A DNA stretch of 64,000 nt from Symbiodinium natans. Taxonomy: Eukaryota > Sar > Dinophyceae > Suessiales > Symbiodiniaceae. Made by a program: the position numbers and the translations under genes. The stretch's first letter is position 1; the number at the start of each line of letters is the position of its first letter. The DNA lies in the NCBI GenBank assembly GCA_905221605.1, contig CAJNDS010000735.1:566001-630000 (forward strand), read 5' to 3'. The notes beneath the pieces are model-generated. The model was not told the DNA's origin, searched no databases, and worked only from the letters and a program-made list of their open reading frames with translations. Shown here piece by piece: positions 25,096 to 34,665 of the stretch.

Positions 25096-25682
25096 GATGG
25101 GCACTTAGAGGCTATGCTTGTCAACAAGTCAGGAAACACAGAATAGGCGCAACGCACCCGCAGAATAGATGCAATGCACCCTTAGCATCAGCATAGTGTG
25201 TCAGGGGCGCGGAGCACGCGGAGGGCACGGAGCGCGCGGAGGGCGCGGAGCGCGTGGAGCTCGCGGAGGGCGCAGGTCGCGGAAGGTTACTACTGTACCC
25301 CTTCAACTGGATACATCGCGCTCTGAAGTCCTTCCTTGTCTTGTCCACATATACCGCCGGACACCCGACTTCCGAGAGAAGAGAAGAAATCGCCAGCTCC
25401 ACCCAGCGCAAGCGCAAGATGAAGACAGGCGGAGCCCGGCAACCGCGCTGGAAGCCAGGGAAGACTCGGAACATGTCCTTAGATGCACCGACCGTGCCAG
25501 AGCACGATCGGCGAGCCAAGGCACCTGACCTGCCGGAGAGGACATACACTAGACCTAAGGTCGAAGCGAAGCCAAGCAACACAGCAGAACAGTAAAAGAG
25601 AAGCAGCGCGCTCCCAAAAGACCCGAACCCTGCCCAGGAGGGAACAAGAGAAGGGGCAGCGACCGAACGCAAGCGAGCATCA
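25096..25682 (-). mobile_element. Probable 3' region of the non-LTR element
   Basis: Downstream, on the - strand, of the stop of the ORF at 25683-26441. GC-rich, with a GGGCGCGGAGCGCG tandem at 25205-25270. ORFs on both strands here (up to 196 codons) have skewed composition and look like by-products. Confidence 0.35.
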
Positions 25683-26441
25683 AGGGCAAGAGAACCCGGA
25701 AAGCCCGCCAAAACCCTCAGCGATCCCAGGAGAGGAAGAAGGCTTCAGCAGCCTCAGTCGTGTTGCACACAAGTGCGCCAGTGCCTTAGAGTTGCCCCAA
25801 CCAAGTCGAGACGCAAGAACGGTCCTAGGCCTAGGAAGCGGCGGGGGATTCCCCGGGCAATCCCAGCAGAGATGATCCCAGTGTCCAAGCGCAGCACTGC
25901 ACCAAGGACAACTGACGTCACCATCATCATGGAGGTGCCGTTTGGCACGGGAAAAGGCGGCACCGCAGAGGATGGTGAAGTGATTCCTATCAGCGAGCGC
26001 CGCCTGGCGAACATCTTTGCACGTCGATTCAGAGTAGGTAGCATCTCGACAGAGCCTGCTATCACGATGCGCTTTGCAAAGCCAGGATCGAAACAACATC
26101 CGACGCCAGCCTTCACGGAGCACATGCGCAGTGGCATTGTCAACAGGGACCAGAGCCCTCTGAGGACCCAAAGCAACGCGAAGCGGCCCTGAAGTCCAAG
26201 TCCACTGCCCAGGCGCAGGAAGGAAGCCAAGGCGCTTCATGCCAACACGGACGACACGAGCCCATGCACTGTTCCACGCAGGCAGAGGAGCACAGCCGAC
26301 GCAGCCCCATGATTTGGTCAAAGGCAGAGCGAAAGACAAGAGAGGCCTGATGACCGAGCAAGATCTTGCGCAAGCCAACATCACCTTGCCCATCAACCGA
26401 ATGTCGCGCTCCCCGTCCGCGCTCCCCCTCCTTGTCCTCAC
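25683..26441 (-). mobile_element. Non-LTR retrotransposon C-terminal ORF, truncated
   Basis: 253 codons on the - strand. Residues 178-195 form CPWC-x5-H-x2-H-x-C-x2-C (CPWCSAALGHWDHLCWDC), the zinc-knuckle layout seen at the C-terminus of many LINE-type reverse transcriptases. It is preceded by a Trp/Arg-rich helical region (GWRRMLFRSWLCKAH at about 111-125). The catalytic reverse-transcriptase motifs would lie upstream and are missing, so this is a 5'-truncated, dead copy. It is the only - strand coding-like feature I trust. Overlapping + strand ORFs are Ser/Pro/Arg-rich shadows. Confidence 0.6.
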
Positions 26442-26479
26442 CCCCCCCGAACCCGTCCGTCAAACGCGCATCCATGCAT

Positions 26480-26935
26480 GATGCATGCACCCCCCTCCCT
26501 TGACCGTGTCGTCTCCATGGCCTCCCGTCAAAATTCATTCCGTCCGACACTCCGTGGCCTCTTTCCTCAGAAAGCGATCCGATATAGAATGCCTTCCGCG
26601 TTGAAGCGCCAAACGAGAACCCAATCCTAGAGAGATTTTCGGGAAGAATGCAGGGGGGTTTGGGGGCGGGGGGGGGGGGAGGGATTCGGGGGTTGGGGGG
26701 GTAAGGGTTGGGGGTTCGAGGTTCAGGGTTCAACAGAAGCAGCTGCACGCGCTTTCAAACATCACACACTGACAAAAAGAGACTCCTAAACCCAAACCCC
26801 TCTCAAACCCCCCCACGAAAAAACGGAGGATCTACCACCCCTAGCCGTGGCCAACCTTCTTTGGCCGGCGACCTGGAGTGGCGTTCAGGGAGTTTGTGTT
26901 GAATTTAGGGTGTGGGAGTTTGGGTTTAAGGGTTA
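26480..26935. other. G/C-rich junk and degenerate repeats
   Basis: G-runs at about 26655-26705, scattered CCCAAACCCC units and TTAAGGG units. No exon supported. Confidence 0.4.
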
Positions 26936-26993
26936 AGGGTTAAGGGTAAAGGGTTTAGGGTTTAGGGTTTAGGGTTTAGGGTTTAGGGTTTAG
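26936..26993 (+). repeat. TTTAGGG tract
   Basis: Eight units after TTAAGGG variants. Confidence 0.95.
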
Positions 26994-27229
26994 AGTCGGG
27001 GCCTTGCCGAGCAAGGGTTGCCTCCCTGATCGTGAGAGTCCTGCCGTTCGCTCTGAACCCGGGCACGTTATACCCGATCTAAGAATCTAGGGCGCAGGAT
27101 ATGTAAGACTGCAGGCGCGAGGGGTGCAGCAGATACCAGAACGCCTGTAGGATTTCAGTGCACTCACCACGCTTGGGCAAGCCATAAACCCTACACCCTA
27201 CTGTCCCAAGCTAAACACCCATATTTAAC

Positions 27230-27453
27230 CCTAAACCTCAAACCCTAAAGCTCCCAAAACCCTAAAAACCTAACACCCTTAATACCATCAAAACCCTTAA
27301 GCCCTTTAACCTTTACACCCTTCAACCCCTAAACCCTCAACCCTAAACCCTCAACCCTAACCCTTGACCTTACAGTATTTGCTTCCACCCTAAACCCTAA
27401 ACCCTAAACCCTAAACCCTAAACCCTAAACCCTAAACCCTAAACCCTAAACCC
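27230..27453 (-). repeat. CCCTAAA tract, degenerate then clean
   Basis: Diverged CCCT(C/T)AA units to 27384, then ten perfect CCCTAAA. Confidence 0.95.
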
Positions 27454-27541
27454 TACACCCCCGCCCCCCCTCCGAGTCGGTGTTGGGATCAAGGTCGCTG
27501 GCCAAGCTAACGGCTCGCGAGCCGCTTCGAGGTCGCAATGG

Positions 27542-27770
27542 TGTAGGGCTTAGGGTTTAGGGTTTTAAGTTGAGAGGTCAGGGTTAGGGTTTAGGGTTTA
27601 GGGTCTAGGGTCTAGGGTTTAGGGTTTAGGGTTTAGGGTTTAGGGTTTAGGGTTTAGGGTTTAGGGTTTAGGGTTTAGGGTTTAGGGTGTATCGTTTAGG
27701 GTTTAGGATTTAGGGTTTAGGGTGTAGGGTTTAGGTTCTAGGGTTTAGTGTTTAGGATTTAGGTCATTGA
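27542..27770 (+). repeat. TTTAGGG tract, long
   Basis: About 30 units with TCTAGGG, GTTAGGG and GTGTAGGG variants; the facing CCCTAAA tract is 90 bp to the left across a GC-rich island. Confidence 0.95.
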
Positions 27771-28330
27771 GTACCAAGCTTAATTTGGAGAATCTCTTGT
27801 CCCTTGCTTACAGCTCAGGCCAACAGAATGTTGAGGATGGTTGCGCGGAAGCCTTAAACCCTAAAGCCTAAAACCCTAAACCCCAAATCTTAAACCCTAC
27901 CCTCATACCCTAAACCCTGAACCCTAAACCTTCAGGCTCTACATGGGTCCAGAGCTCATTTTGACCTCTTTTTGGGGTTTAGATTCATCAGGCTGCAGGC
28001 TTTAGGGCTTACCGCTGGGGATTTGTGAATTGGTAAGGTTTTATGGGTTGCAGCGGTTCCCGCGTGTAAAAAACCACAACCCAGAAGATCAAATTCACCA
28101 TGACCTAGTTGTTACTCGTAGTTCGTCGGGCTCCAGGTTGAGGACGCATGGCTTGCCTAAAACTTGATCAGTGTTAGGGATCCTTTTTACTTTTTGGGTT
28201 ATGGGCTTTCTTATATATAAGCAAAAAGGATCCTTTTTTCTTCCTAGGGGAACAGAGATTAAGACAAGGCTACAACTTCGATGCAGTTCTTCTTGTGTGC
28301 GCGAAGTTGAGTCTTAGGTTTTCGGTCCTA
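27771..28330. other. Stretch with degenerate repeats and a hairpin
   Basis: CCCTAAA units at 27855-27930, then mostly unique sequence. AGGGATCCTTTTTACTTTTTGG and AAAAAGGATCCTTTTTTC at 28176-28240 form an inverted repeat of introner size. No exon chosen. Confidence 0.45.
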
Positions 28331-28612
28331 GGGTTTCCTAGGGCAGCAGGCAACAATCTCAATGGAACTACATTTGAGCAGGGTCTCTAGGCTAAGCTGT
28401 ATCCACCCATGCCAGAGATATGGATTTGTACTTAGAAGCTCCTCTGCTGTGCATATTGAAAGTAGTAGAACTACAACTGCACCATATGTGATCAGGCTTC
28501 TGATCGCAGCCTTTTTATCTTGCAAAGGGAGCATACTGGCCGGCACTTCAAAGAAACTCGAAACCCTAAACCGCAAACCTCTAAACCCTTAACCCTAAAC
28601 CCTAAAACCTAC

Positions 28613-28740
28613 ATGGGGGGGTTTACGAAAATTAGCGACCCCTTAATATAGTCCCCCAAGTAGTAGGGCCACCCTAGACCCTAAACCCTAAACCCTAAAC
28701 CCTAAACCCTAAACCCTAAACCCCATTTTCGTAACCCTCC
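28613..28740. mobile_element. Family G-like element with CCCTAAA insertion
   Basis: GGGGGGTTTACGAAAATTAG on the left and CATTTTCGTAACCCTCC on the right pair, but a CCCTAAA run (28678-28724) occupies much of the right half. Confidence 0.65.
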
Positions 28741-28756
28741 ACACAAGAATCCAGGT

Positions 28757-28836
28757 TCGGGCAGCTAACGCAAGGTGCCTGCCAGAGAGTTGTGGCCTCT
28801 GTGCGTCTCGGCCGGATGGTTAGGGCTTACAGGGTT
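28757..28836 (+). CDS. Candidate exon, product unknown
   Basis: FGQLTQGACQRVVASVRLGR then MVRAYR, between the CCCTAAA-bearing element and a TTTAGGG tract. No family recognised. Confidence 0.4.
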
Positions 28837-28928
28837 TAGGGTTTCGGGTTTCGGGTTTAGGGTTTAGGGTTTAGGATTTAGGGTTTAGGGCTTAGGGTTT
28901 AGGGTTTAGGATTTAGGGTTTAGGGTTT
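28828..28928 (+). repeat. TTTAGGG tract
   Basis: Thirteen units with TTTCGGG and ATTTAGGG variants. Confidence 0.95.
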
Positions 28929-29115
28929 CCCGTCCTTCGCCCATCATGCAGCCAGGGGCCCTGGGACTCTGCCTCCCTCTCTCACTCTCTGGGTAGGGGT
29001 GTCCGTCGCTGTCCGGGATCCGGGCATTCCTAAACTTTCTTAGGGTTTAGGGTTCAGGGTTTAGGCAGTGTCCTGCAGTATTCCTAAACCACACTGTCGC
29101 ACACATGCAGAGAAG

Positions 29116-29224
29116 CTAGGACCAGGAGTAGGCCCTTTTTTCCTGTTTGTAGCTTTGGGGTTCCCTTATAATCCCCTTGAACCCAAAAGGGCTACCCTTT
29201 TTCCTAGGTTACTCCTGGGTCTAG
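29116..29224 (+). mobile_element. Family C introner-like element, copy 4
   Basis: CTAGGACCAGGAGTAGGCCC and GGTTACTCCTGGGTCTAG arms, TTTTTCCTAG acceptor-like. Confidence 0.8.
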
Positions 29225-29273
29225 TAAGCAATATAGGTATATCATCCATACGATTACACCTTTATGTGTACAG

Positions 29274-29413
29274 TACCCAAGACCCTCAGCCGACGGGCGT
29301 CTACGTTCAAGGCCCGCCCAGCCAGCGGCCCACAAATCGCAGCACTACTTTGCCTCTACTCTACATGACTTCCAGCCAGCAGAACCACCAACCCAACAAG
29401 CAACGAGTACCAG
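29274..29413 (+). CDS. Candidate exon, Pro/Gln-rich
   Basis: TTTATGTGTACAG acceptor ends at 29273. The frame reads YPRPSADGRLRSRPAQPAAH, KSQHYFASTLHDFQPAEPPT, QQATSTR and ends at AG/GGTTTAG. 46 codons of disordered-type protein. A second + frame is also open. Confidence 0.45.
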
Positions 29414-29462
29414 GGTTTAGCGTTTGGGGTTTAGGGTCCCAACTTGTAAACCCCAAGCCGTG

Positions 29463-29543
29463 AACCCTAAACCCTGCAGCCCTAAACCCCAAACCCTAAG
29501 CCCTAAATCCTAAGCCCTAAGCCCTAAGCCCTAAACCCTACAG
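29463..29543 (-). repeat. CCCTAAA tract ending CCCTACAG
   Basis: CCCTAAA and CCCTAAG units; the last, CCCTACAG, supplies an acceptor AG. Confidence 0.95.
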
Positions 29544-29628
29544 GCCAAAGCTCACGGCTCGTGACCTTTCGACCGCGCTTTGGGCCCTGGCGGTGCTGGT
29601 TGCGGATGCTGGATTCAGGCACAGTTGT
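29544..29628 (+). CDS. WA-repeat exon with consensus donor
   Basis: Acceptor CCCTACAG, donor TGT/GTAAGT (full consensus) in phase 0. It reads PKLTARDLSTALWALAVLVA then DAGFRHSC. The LSTALWALAVL core matches the helical 'NxxWAxAxL' repeat of FASTK/RAP-domain-like and octotricopeptide-like proteins, which bind organellar RNA. It fixes strand and frame here. Similar single repeats occur at 31541, 35864, 39571, 45184 and 47442. Whether these form one gene is not shown. Confidence 0.65.
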
Positions 29629-29639
29629 GTAAGTTTGTC

Positions 29640-29694
29640 TTTAGGGTTTAGGGTTTAGGGTTTAGGGTTTAGGGTTTAGGGTTTAGGGTTTAGG
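29640..29694 (+). repeat. TTTAGGG tract
   Basis: Eight units, 10 bp inside the intron that starts GTAAGT. Confidence 0.95.
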
Positions 29695-29824
29695 GCTACC
29701 CGTTACACCCCAGACCATAGTCAGCAAGCTGTTGAATGGCCCCTGCGGCGACCGGACCATGAGCTGGGAGTCCCAAACTCCAAAGCCCGCAAATCCTCAA
29801 CTTGGTCCTTAACCCCCACATAAT

Positions 29825-30050
29825 TTAGGGTTTTGGGGTTTTAGGGTTTAGGGTTTAGGGCTTAGGGCTTTTGATGTTCATCTTAGGTTTCTGGTGAGGC
29901 CACAGCAGCCTGGGTATTGAGGTTTGTTCCATGGGCTCTCAACCTTATGTCATCCTAAACCTAGGCCCTCAAACCCTAAACCCTAGACATCCCTAAACCC
30001 TAAACCTTAAACCCTAAACCCTCTCTCCCAGCATGGGGGTAGCCCTTGAT
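29825..30050. repeat. Degenerate telomere units of both orientations
   Basis: TTTAGGG at 29825-29870 and CCCTAAA at 29955-30020. Confidence 0.8.
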
Positions 30051-30387
30051 ATGCCCCCAAATGCTATATGGTGAGTTCTCTAAATTCAGGTCCCTTTTGA
30101 GTACCCGAACTGTTAGGCTGCCTTGTATTTAAAAGCAACCCCAAAAGGACCCGAATGTAGACAATCGATTTTTGGAACCCCCAAAGAGGGGCACCCTGAT
30201 TGTCCTGTCCAGGTCGCAGTAAACCCTAGACCCTAAACCCTGAACCCTAAATTCGGGTTTGGGGGGAGGTGGGGCGGGGGACCCGGTAATCTTGAACTTG
30301 GGGATCTCGGAAATGGAGGCTCGGTGCACGCACTGCCTCCACGTACCTGTCTGGTACATACTTGGGCCCTAGCAAAGCTCTATATCT

Positions 30388-30498
30388 ATAGGACCTGGAG
30401 TAGGCCCTTATTTCCTCTTTTATGGTTGGGGTTCCCTTGTACTCCCCTTAAAACCAAAAAGGGCACCCTTTTTATTCCTAGGTTACTCCTGGGTCTAG
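30388..30498 (+). mobile_element. Family C introner-like element, copy 5
   Basis: ATAGGACCTGGAGTAGGCCC, GGTTCCCTTGTACTCCCC, CCAAAAAGGGCACCC and TTACTCCTGGGTCTAG. Confidence 0.8.
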
Positions 30499-30653
30499 AT
30501 ATGTTCGGAAGCAGGACACTTGAAGGCCCAATCAAACAGGCCACCCCTGCTGCAGTTTGGGGGTTAGGGTTTAGGACTTAGGGTGCAGGAACAGTTTAGC
30601 CCGCTGGAATTCCAGGCGTTTTTTTTTAATGGAAAGCGCAGTGCGCGTTGTTA

Positions 30654-30720
30654 CCCTAAACCCTAAACCCTAGACCCCAAACCCCAAACCCCAAACCCTA
30701 AACCCTAAACCCTAAACCCT
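30654..30720 (-). repeat. CCCTAAA tract
   Basis: Nine units with CCCCAAA variants. Confidence 0.95.
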
Positions 30721-30736
30721 GCTTCCAAGCCAGGGG

Positions 30737-30826
30737 ACCAGGGCGGCACCAGCTGCAGCAGTCGCTGCTGCTGCCCTTGAAGACCTTGGCGGATGGAGCT
30801 TCGGCTGATTTTGGTTGGCACTTCGG
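30737..30826 (+). CDS. Candidate exon, Ala-rich helix
   Basis: TTCCAAGCCAG border. GTRAAPAAAVAAAALEDLGG then WSFG. Composition is biased but the end is distinctive. CCCTAAA precedes. Confidence 0.35.
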
Positions 30827-30850
30827 GAGCAGCCAAATGACCAAGTGACT

Positions 30851-30972
30851 TAGGGATTCTTGGGGTTTAGGGTTTGGGGATTTGGGTTTAAGGTTTTTTT
30901 GTGGGGGTACTAGAATTCCTAAGAAGCAGCTAGAACTATATTTGTTGCTTCGGTTCCAAGTTCAGTATAGAA
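30851..30972 (+). mobile_element. Family K element, copy 3
   Basis: GATTCTTGGGG, then a few TTTAGGG units, GTACTAGAATTCCTAAGAAG and GGTTCCAAGTTCAGTATAG. The left part appears interrupted by telomere-like units. Confidence 0.6.
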
Positions 30973-31041
30973 TACACCCTTTATAGAGGACGCCTCGACC
31001 CTAAACGCGTGACATGAGCCGGAGCGCAGCTAAAATCTTAG

Positions 31042-31170
31042 GTTCATTTCATGGTCCTGAACTAGGGGGCCCTTTATATGCCTTATATACCCTATACAAC
31101 CAAGGGCCCATACTTCAAAATCCCTTAAAGAAGGCAAGGGGCCGTATTAAGGGGACATATAACCACCCTT
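31042..31170. mobile_element. Family H inverted-repeat element, copy 1
   Basis: TTTCATGGTCC, GGGGGCCCTTTATATG, ACCAAGGGCCCATACTT and GGGACATA blocks as in 54016 and 58738. Confidence 0.55.
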
Positions 31171-31476
31171 AGAGAAAGGAGCGGAGGTTTCTCGAGGCCA
31201 GTAACTTATGGTAGCCTTGCCCTGTCCATGCCGCCACCGACTCCATACGTGCAAGATGTGGGCCCTGGTGCAGCCATGATAGGGTAGAGGGTGTAGAGGT
31301 GTAAGGGTGTAGGGATGTTTAGGTGTGTAGGGGTGTAGGGGTGTAGGGTTTACTTATGTTCACTTCGTCTCCAGACGGCCTATGCACATTCTTAAACGCC
31401 TTGCACTGTAAATCAACCGTTTCCCAATTCCTAAGCAAAACTTTGAAACTGCCTTAGCCACTCAGCCCTTCTTGGA

Positions 31477-31533
31477 AAACCCTAAAACCCTAAACCCGAA
31501 ACCCCAAACCCTAAACCCGAAACCCTAAACCCT
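31477..31533 (-). repeat. CCCTAAA tract
   Basis: Eight units, some CCCGAAA. Confidence 0.95.
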
Positions 31534-31540
31534 GTCTCAG

Positions 31541-31637
31541 GACGTCAGCTGGAGGGTGTCAACCTCACGCAGTCGCTGTGGGCGGCTGCCAAGTTGGCAG
31601 AACACGGCGCAGAAGGCGGGGCTGGACGTGAGACGCG
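31541..31637 (+). CDS. WA-repeat exon
   Basis: CCCTGTCTCAG acceptor. The frame reads RQLEGVNLTQSLWAAAKLAE, then HGAEGGAGRETR. LTQSLWAAAKLAEHG is a clear repeat of the WA helical type. Likely donor CGCG/GTAGC just before a TTTAGGG tract. CCCTAAA upstream, TTTAGGG downstream. Confidence 0.6.
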
Positions 31638-31645
31638 GTAGCTCG

Positions 31646-31730
31646 GGGTTTAGGGTTTAGGGTTTGGGGTTTGGGGTTTAGGGTTTAGGGTTTAGGGTTT
31701 AGGGGGTTTAGGGAGTTTAGGGTTTAGGTT
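31646..31730 (+). repeat. TTTAGGG tract
   Basis: Eleven units with GGGG interruptions. Confidence 0.95.
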
Positions 31731-31813
31731 GGTTGGTTGGTTCAGAGACACCGATGTGTCATCTCTGGGCAGAGAAGGGGAATGACCTGCGTGCTTGCGC
31801 TTAGGACGTATAG

Positions 31814-31931
31814 GGTTCAAACTCCCCTCGCAGATCTGCTGCCGTTGGTCGCCTCGCTTGCGACCTGTGGCTTGGGTCAAGCCTCGACGTTCGAGTGCCA
31901 TTCGATCTCGGCCACCCGCACGCAGCTAAAG
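31814..31931 (+). CDS. Candidate exon, possible WA-type repeat
   Basis: GGACGTATAG/GGTT border. VQTPLADLLPLVASLATCGL, then GQASTFECHSISATRTQL, before a TTTAGGG tract. LLPLVASLATCGLG has the spacing of the WA repeats without the Trp. Tentative. Confidence 0.4.
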
Positions 31932-31968
31932 TCTCAGGGTTTAGGGTTTAGGGTTTAGGGTTTGGGGT

Positions 31969-32084
31969 ATTAGGACCCAGAGTAGGGCCCTTATTCCTTT
32001 TGGGAGCTGTTTAGGTTCTCTTATAAACCCCTTCTAACCCCAACAGGGCACCGTTCTTGTTCCCAGGTTACTCTTGGGCCTAGA
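31969..32084 (+). mobile_element. Family C introner-like element, copy 6
   Basis: TAGGACCCAGAGTAGGGCCC and GGTTACTCTTGGGCCTA arms. Confidence 0.8.
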
Positions 32085-33060
32085 TTACTGTAGGTTAGAA
32101 GTCCCCCCGGAACCAAAAAATGAAGGCCAGAACCACTAGTAGTATCCCCAGTTAGAACTAATCGTGGGCAGTTTCCCGAAACGAGTCGTTTTAGGGTTAC
32201 CTATTGTCGTCCGGGCTCTTATGTTATTTAAGCCTAAACCCTGAAAACGTTAACCCTGGTCCCGAGCCTGCAATCCAGGCATTAAGGGTTCCCAGACAGG
32301 ACGATAATGTAGAGGACCCCCAAGCCCTAAACCCTAAACCCCAAACCCTAAACCCTAAACCACTTAGTTAGGGTTTAAGGCTTAGCGTTTATCAGTGCAA
32401 AATAAGATCCTCTGGGTTTGCTGCACGCTTAACCCCGACACCACAAAACTATGCCCGAAGCCCAATGCCCAAAACCTTAGGAATTCCATGATTGTAGTGT
32501 TCTTCCCATGCAAGACAAGATTGAAGGCTCATTGAGTGCAGCAACGTGGACACGCAACCCAGAAAACCGGCAAACAGAAAGCCACAAACAAAAGAAACAC
32601 GACTGCAACGGCGTCACAGACCTGGAAGCCCTTCTCCCTAGACTCTAAACCCAAAACGTCAATTGGAAATCATGGTGAATTCTTCCCTAAACCTTTAAAC
32701 CCCAAAGCCTAAACCCTAAACCCGAAGCCGCAAAATTGCTTACGTATTCGAGCTTTGGTTGTGGGATGGCCCTACCAAACTTTGGCGGGTCAAGAGTTTA
32801 CTGAGGTTCATGTACTACACCTGCAAGAAAAGGGGCCATGGGCCTAATCCCATATACAAAAGGCGATAGCATGTTCGAAATAGCACCCGAGCTTTAGGGG
32901 GGCTTTCGGGCCTGCGAGGGACTTAGCCTTCCTGTTCCCCAAGCCCTAAAAACTTACAAGTGCTCAGGCTTGGGGAATGTGGGATCCAGGTTTCCTATAC
33001 CACAGGATCATCTCTGAAAGAGTTTAGGGCTTAGGGTTTGGGCTTTAGGGTTTACGGTAC
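32085..33060. other. Repeat-poor stretch with few supported features
   Basis: CCCTAAA at 32324-32360 and 32700-32725, TTTAGGG at 33020-33050. The rest is unique and A-rich; a few frames are open but none is convincing. Confidence 0.45.
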
Positions 33061-33093
33061 CTAATACTAGCACTCAAGCCTACGTTCTTCCAG

Positions 33094-33450
33094 GTCTTGC
33101 AGAACTCTGACGGGGTGGAAGTGGTGTCCAGGCTTGGGAGCGAAGCCATTCTGGTTTTGCAGGTGGCTCTCGAAGCTTCTGCCGAAGCGATCATGGCGGA
33201 TATGGCTTTGCTGGCTGACAATTGCTCTCGCCAGACCATCATGCCGCAAGACTTGCGGACTCTTCTCGTTCTTCGGGAAAGGTGGGGCGACGCACTTTTC
33301 CACTATCAGAAGCCAAGAGCACAAGAAGAGCCAGAGCCGGCATCGGCATCGGTGGAGCCGAATGCTACGCCGCCGCCCGCACGTCCATCAGAGAAGGTCA
33401 GCGTCAAGAAACGGCCAGCGGCCCAAGAGGACATTGAAGGGAAAATATCT
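33094..33450 (+). CDS. Histone H3-like histone-fold exon
   Basis: Acceptor ACGTTCTTCCAG (33093), with a second possible AG at 33102. The frame contains VEVVSRLGSEAILVLQVALE, then ASAEAIMADMALLADNCSRQ, TIMPQDLRTLLVLRERWGD and a Pro/Glu-rich tail (QKPRAQEEPEPASASVEP) before a CA microsatellite. The first part lines up with the long helix 2 and helix 3 of histone H3: RxxSxAxxxLQ, EAxEA, and TIMPKD followed by a helix ending RERxG. About four residues are missing between helices 2 and 3, and three are inserted in helix 2. It is a divergent H3 or CENP-A-like protein, or another histone-fold factor. The N-terminal helices should lie upstream. The tail of some 50 residues is not typical of H3. Confidence 0.6.
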
Positions 33451-33455
33451 TACAA

Positions 33456-33479
33456 ACACACACACACACACACACACAC
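33456..33479. repeat. (CA)n microsatellite
   Basis: Twelve CA units following the H3-like exon. Confidence 0.95.
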
Positions 33480-33589
33480 CACACAGCTATGAAGGAGAAC
33501 TGAAGCTAGGTCACCAGAACCCTTGACACTAAAGCCCAAACCCTAAACACTACTAGTGTTCGCTATAGCCCCAGGCTGGAAACTTGGAT

Positions 33590-33695
33590 GGGAGTTTCCG
33601 AAATTAGGGGGTACCTTGTTGGGGTCCTTATTATGAGGGGATCCTACTGTTTGAGGCTCTATATCAATGGTCCCTTATTTTCGTAGACACCCCCA
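33590..33695. mobile_element. Family G inverted-repeat element, copy 2
   Basis: GGGAGTTTCCGAAATTAGGG and TTTTCGTAGACACCCCC arms; GGGGTCCTTATTATGAGG inside as in 36060. Confidence 0.7.
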
Positions 33696-33902
33696 AATTG
33701 AAGTTCTTGAATAGCAACCCTAGATTGTGCGGCCTTGAGGCCCAGCGGGTTTAGGGTTTCACACTACGTCTTGACGAGAAGCCAGTTTAGGCTGCGCATT
33801 CAGGGAATAGGGCCCCAGAAAGAGACCTTCGGGGCCGCTGCATTTCTGAGTTTGCGGCCTCGTGAGTTTAGAGTTCAGGGTATTCTTGTTTCTGGGCCCC
33901 TC

Positions 33903-33990
33903 AACCCTAAGCCCTAAACCCTAAACCCTAAACCCCCTAAACCCCCTAAACCCCCTAAACCCCCTAAACCCCCTAAACCCCCTAAACCCT
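33903..33990 (-). repeat. CCCTAAA to CCCCCTAAA array
   Basis: Four CCCTAAA units change abruptly to six copies of a 9-bp CCCCCTAAA variant. Confidence 0.95.
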
Positions 33991-34014
33991 AAACGTTTCA
34001 AGCCCAGGTCTCCC

Positions 34015-34083
34015 TGTGGTCTTTGGGCATCTCAGAGCAGTTGCGCCTTGGTCACCTTGGTCCGTCTTCAGTACCGGGGTTTA
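34015..34083 (+). CDS. Candidate exon, possible WA-type repeat
   Basis: QVSLWSLGISEQLRLGHLGP then SSVPG after AAGCCCAG. VSLWSLGIS is reminiscent of the WA repeats. CCCTAAA before, TTTAGGG after. Confidence 0.4.
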
Positions 34084-34094
34084 GAGGGACTTGC

Positions 34095-34180
34095 GGGTTT
34101 AGGGTTTAGGGTTTAGGGTTTAGGGTTTAGGGTTTAGGGTTTAGGGTTTAGGGTTTAGGGTTTAGGGTTTAGGGTTTAAG
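34095..34180 (+). repeat. TTTAGGG tract
   Basis: Twelve units, last TTTAAGG. Confidence 0.95.
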
Positions 34181-34189
34181 GTTCTGTAG

Positions 34190-34293
34190 GCATGTGCTGC
34201 AAGAGGCGCCCAGTAGAGATGTCCAAGAGTGCCAAAGGTCCGAGCTCTTTCTGGGAAATTCGGAGCACAGGGCATGCCAGTGGCTGGAAAAGG
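34190..34293 (+). CDS. Candidate exon followed by a family C element
   Basis: GGTTCTGTAG acceptor. HVLQEAPSRDVQECQRSELF, then LGNSEHRACQWLEKG, ending at AG/GGTCTT just before the family C element. Acidic, helical and convincing. No family named. Confidence 0.5.
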
Positions 34294-34301
34294 GTCTTTT
34301 A

Positions 34302-34422
34302 CTAGGACTGGCAGTAGGCCCTTTTTTCCCCTTTTTTTAGGGTTGGGGTTCCCTTATAATCCCCTTAAACCCAAAAAATGGGTACCCTTTTAATTCCTAG
34401 GTTACTGCCGGGTCTACTTTAG
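34302..34422 (+). mobile_element. Family C introner-like element, copy 7
   Basis: ACTAGGACTGGCAGTAGGCC and GGTTACTGCCGGGTCTA arms; TTTTAATTCCTAG inside. Candidate coding sequence abuts both sides (left: LEKG; right: CTGACATGCAAG). Confidence 0.8.
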
Positions 34423-34479
34423 CTGACATGCAAGAGAGGTGATGAAAATGCAAGGAATATGGGTGATCAAATGCTGCTA

Positions 34480-34540
34480 GACCCTAAACCCTAAATACCC
34501 TAAACCCTAAACCCTGAACCCTAAACCCTAAACCCTAACC
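34480..34540 (-). repeat. CCCTAAA tract
   Basis: Eight units. Confidence 0.95.
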
Positions 34541-34560
34541 CTTTTTTGGTGCATCCCCAG

Positions 34561-34609
34561 GCACCAAAAGCCCGAGTTGCAGCAGTTTGCCAAGGAGCTC
34601 TGCGCTCAG
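34561..34609 (+). CDS. Short exon with clear borders
   Basis: GGTGCATCCCCAG acceptor, CAG/GTCAGC donor. Reads HQKPELQQFAKELCAQ, a helix typical of helical-repeat proteins. 49 nt. Confidence 0.5.
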
Positions 34610-34665
34610 GTCAGCTCAAGAATTCGAGCTCGGGATGTAGGGTTCAGGTTATGTTTTAAGGCTAT

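Noticed and set aside
25169-26192. Several + strand ORFs of 113-139 codons opposite the retrotransposon tail
   Set aside because: Ser/Arg/Pro-rich, no motif, and complementary to the - frame carrying the zinc-knuckle pattern.
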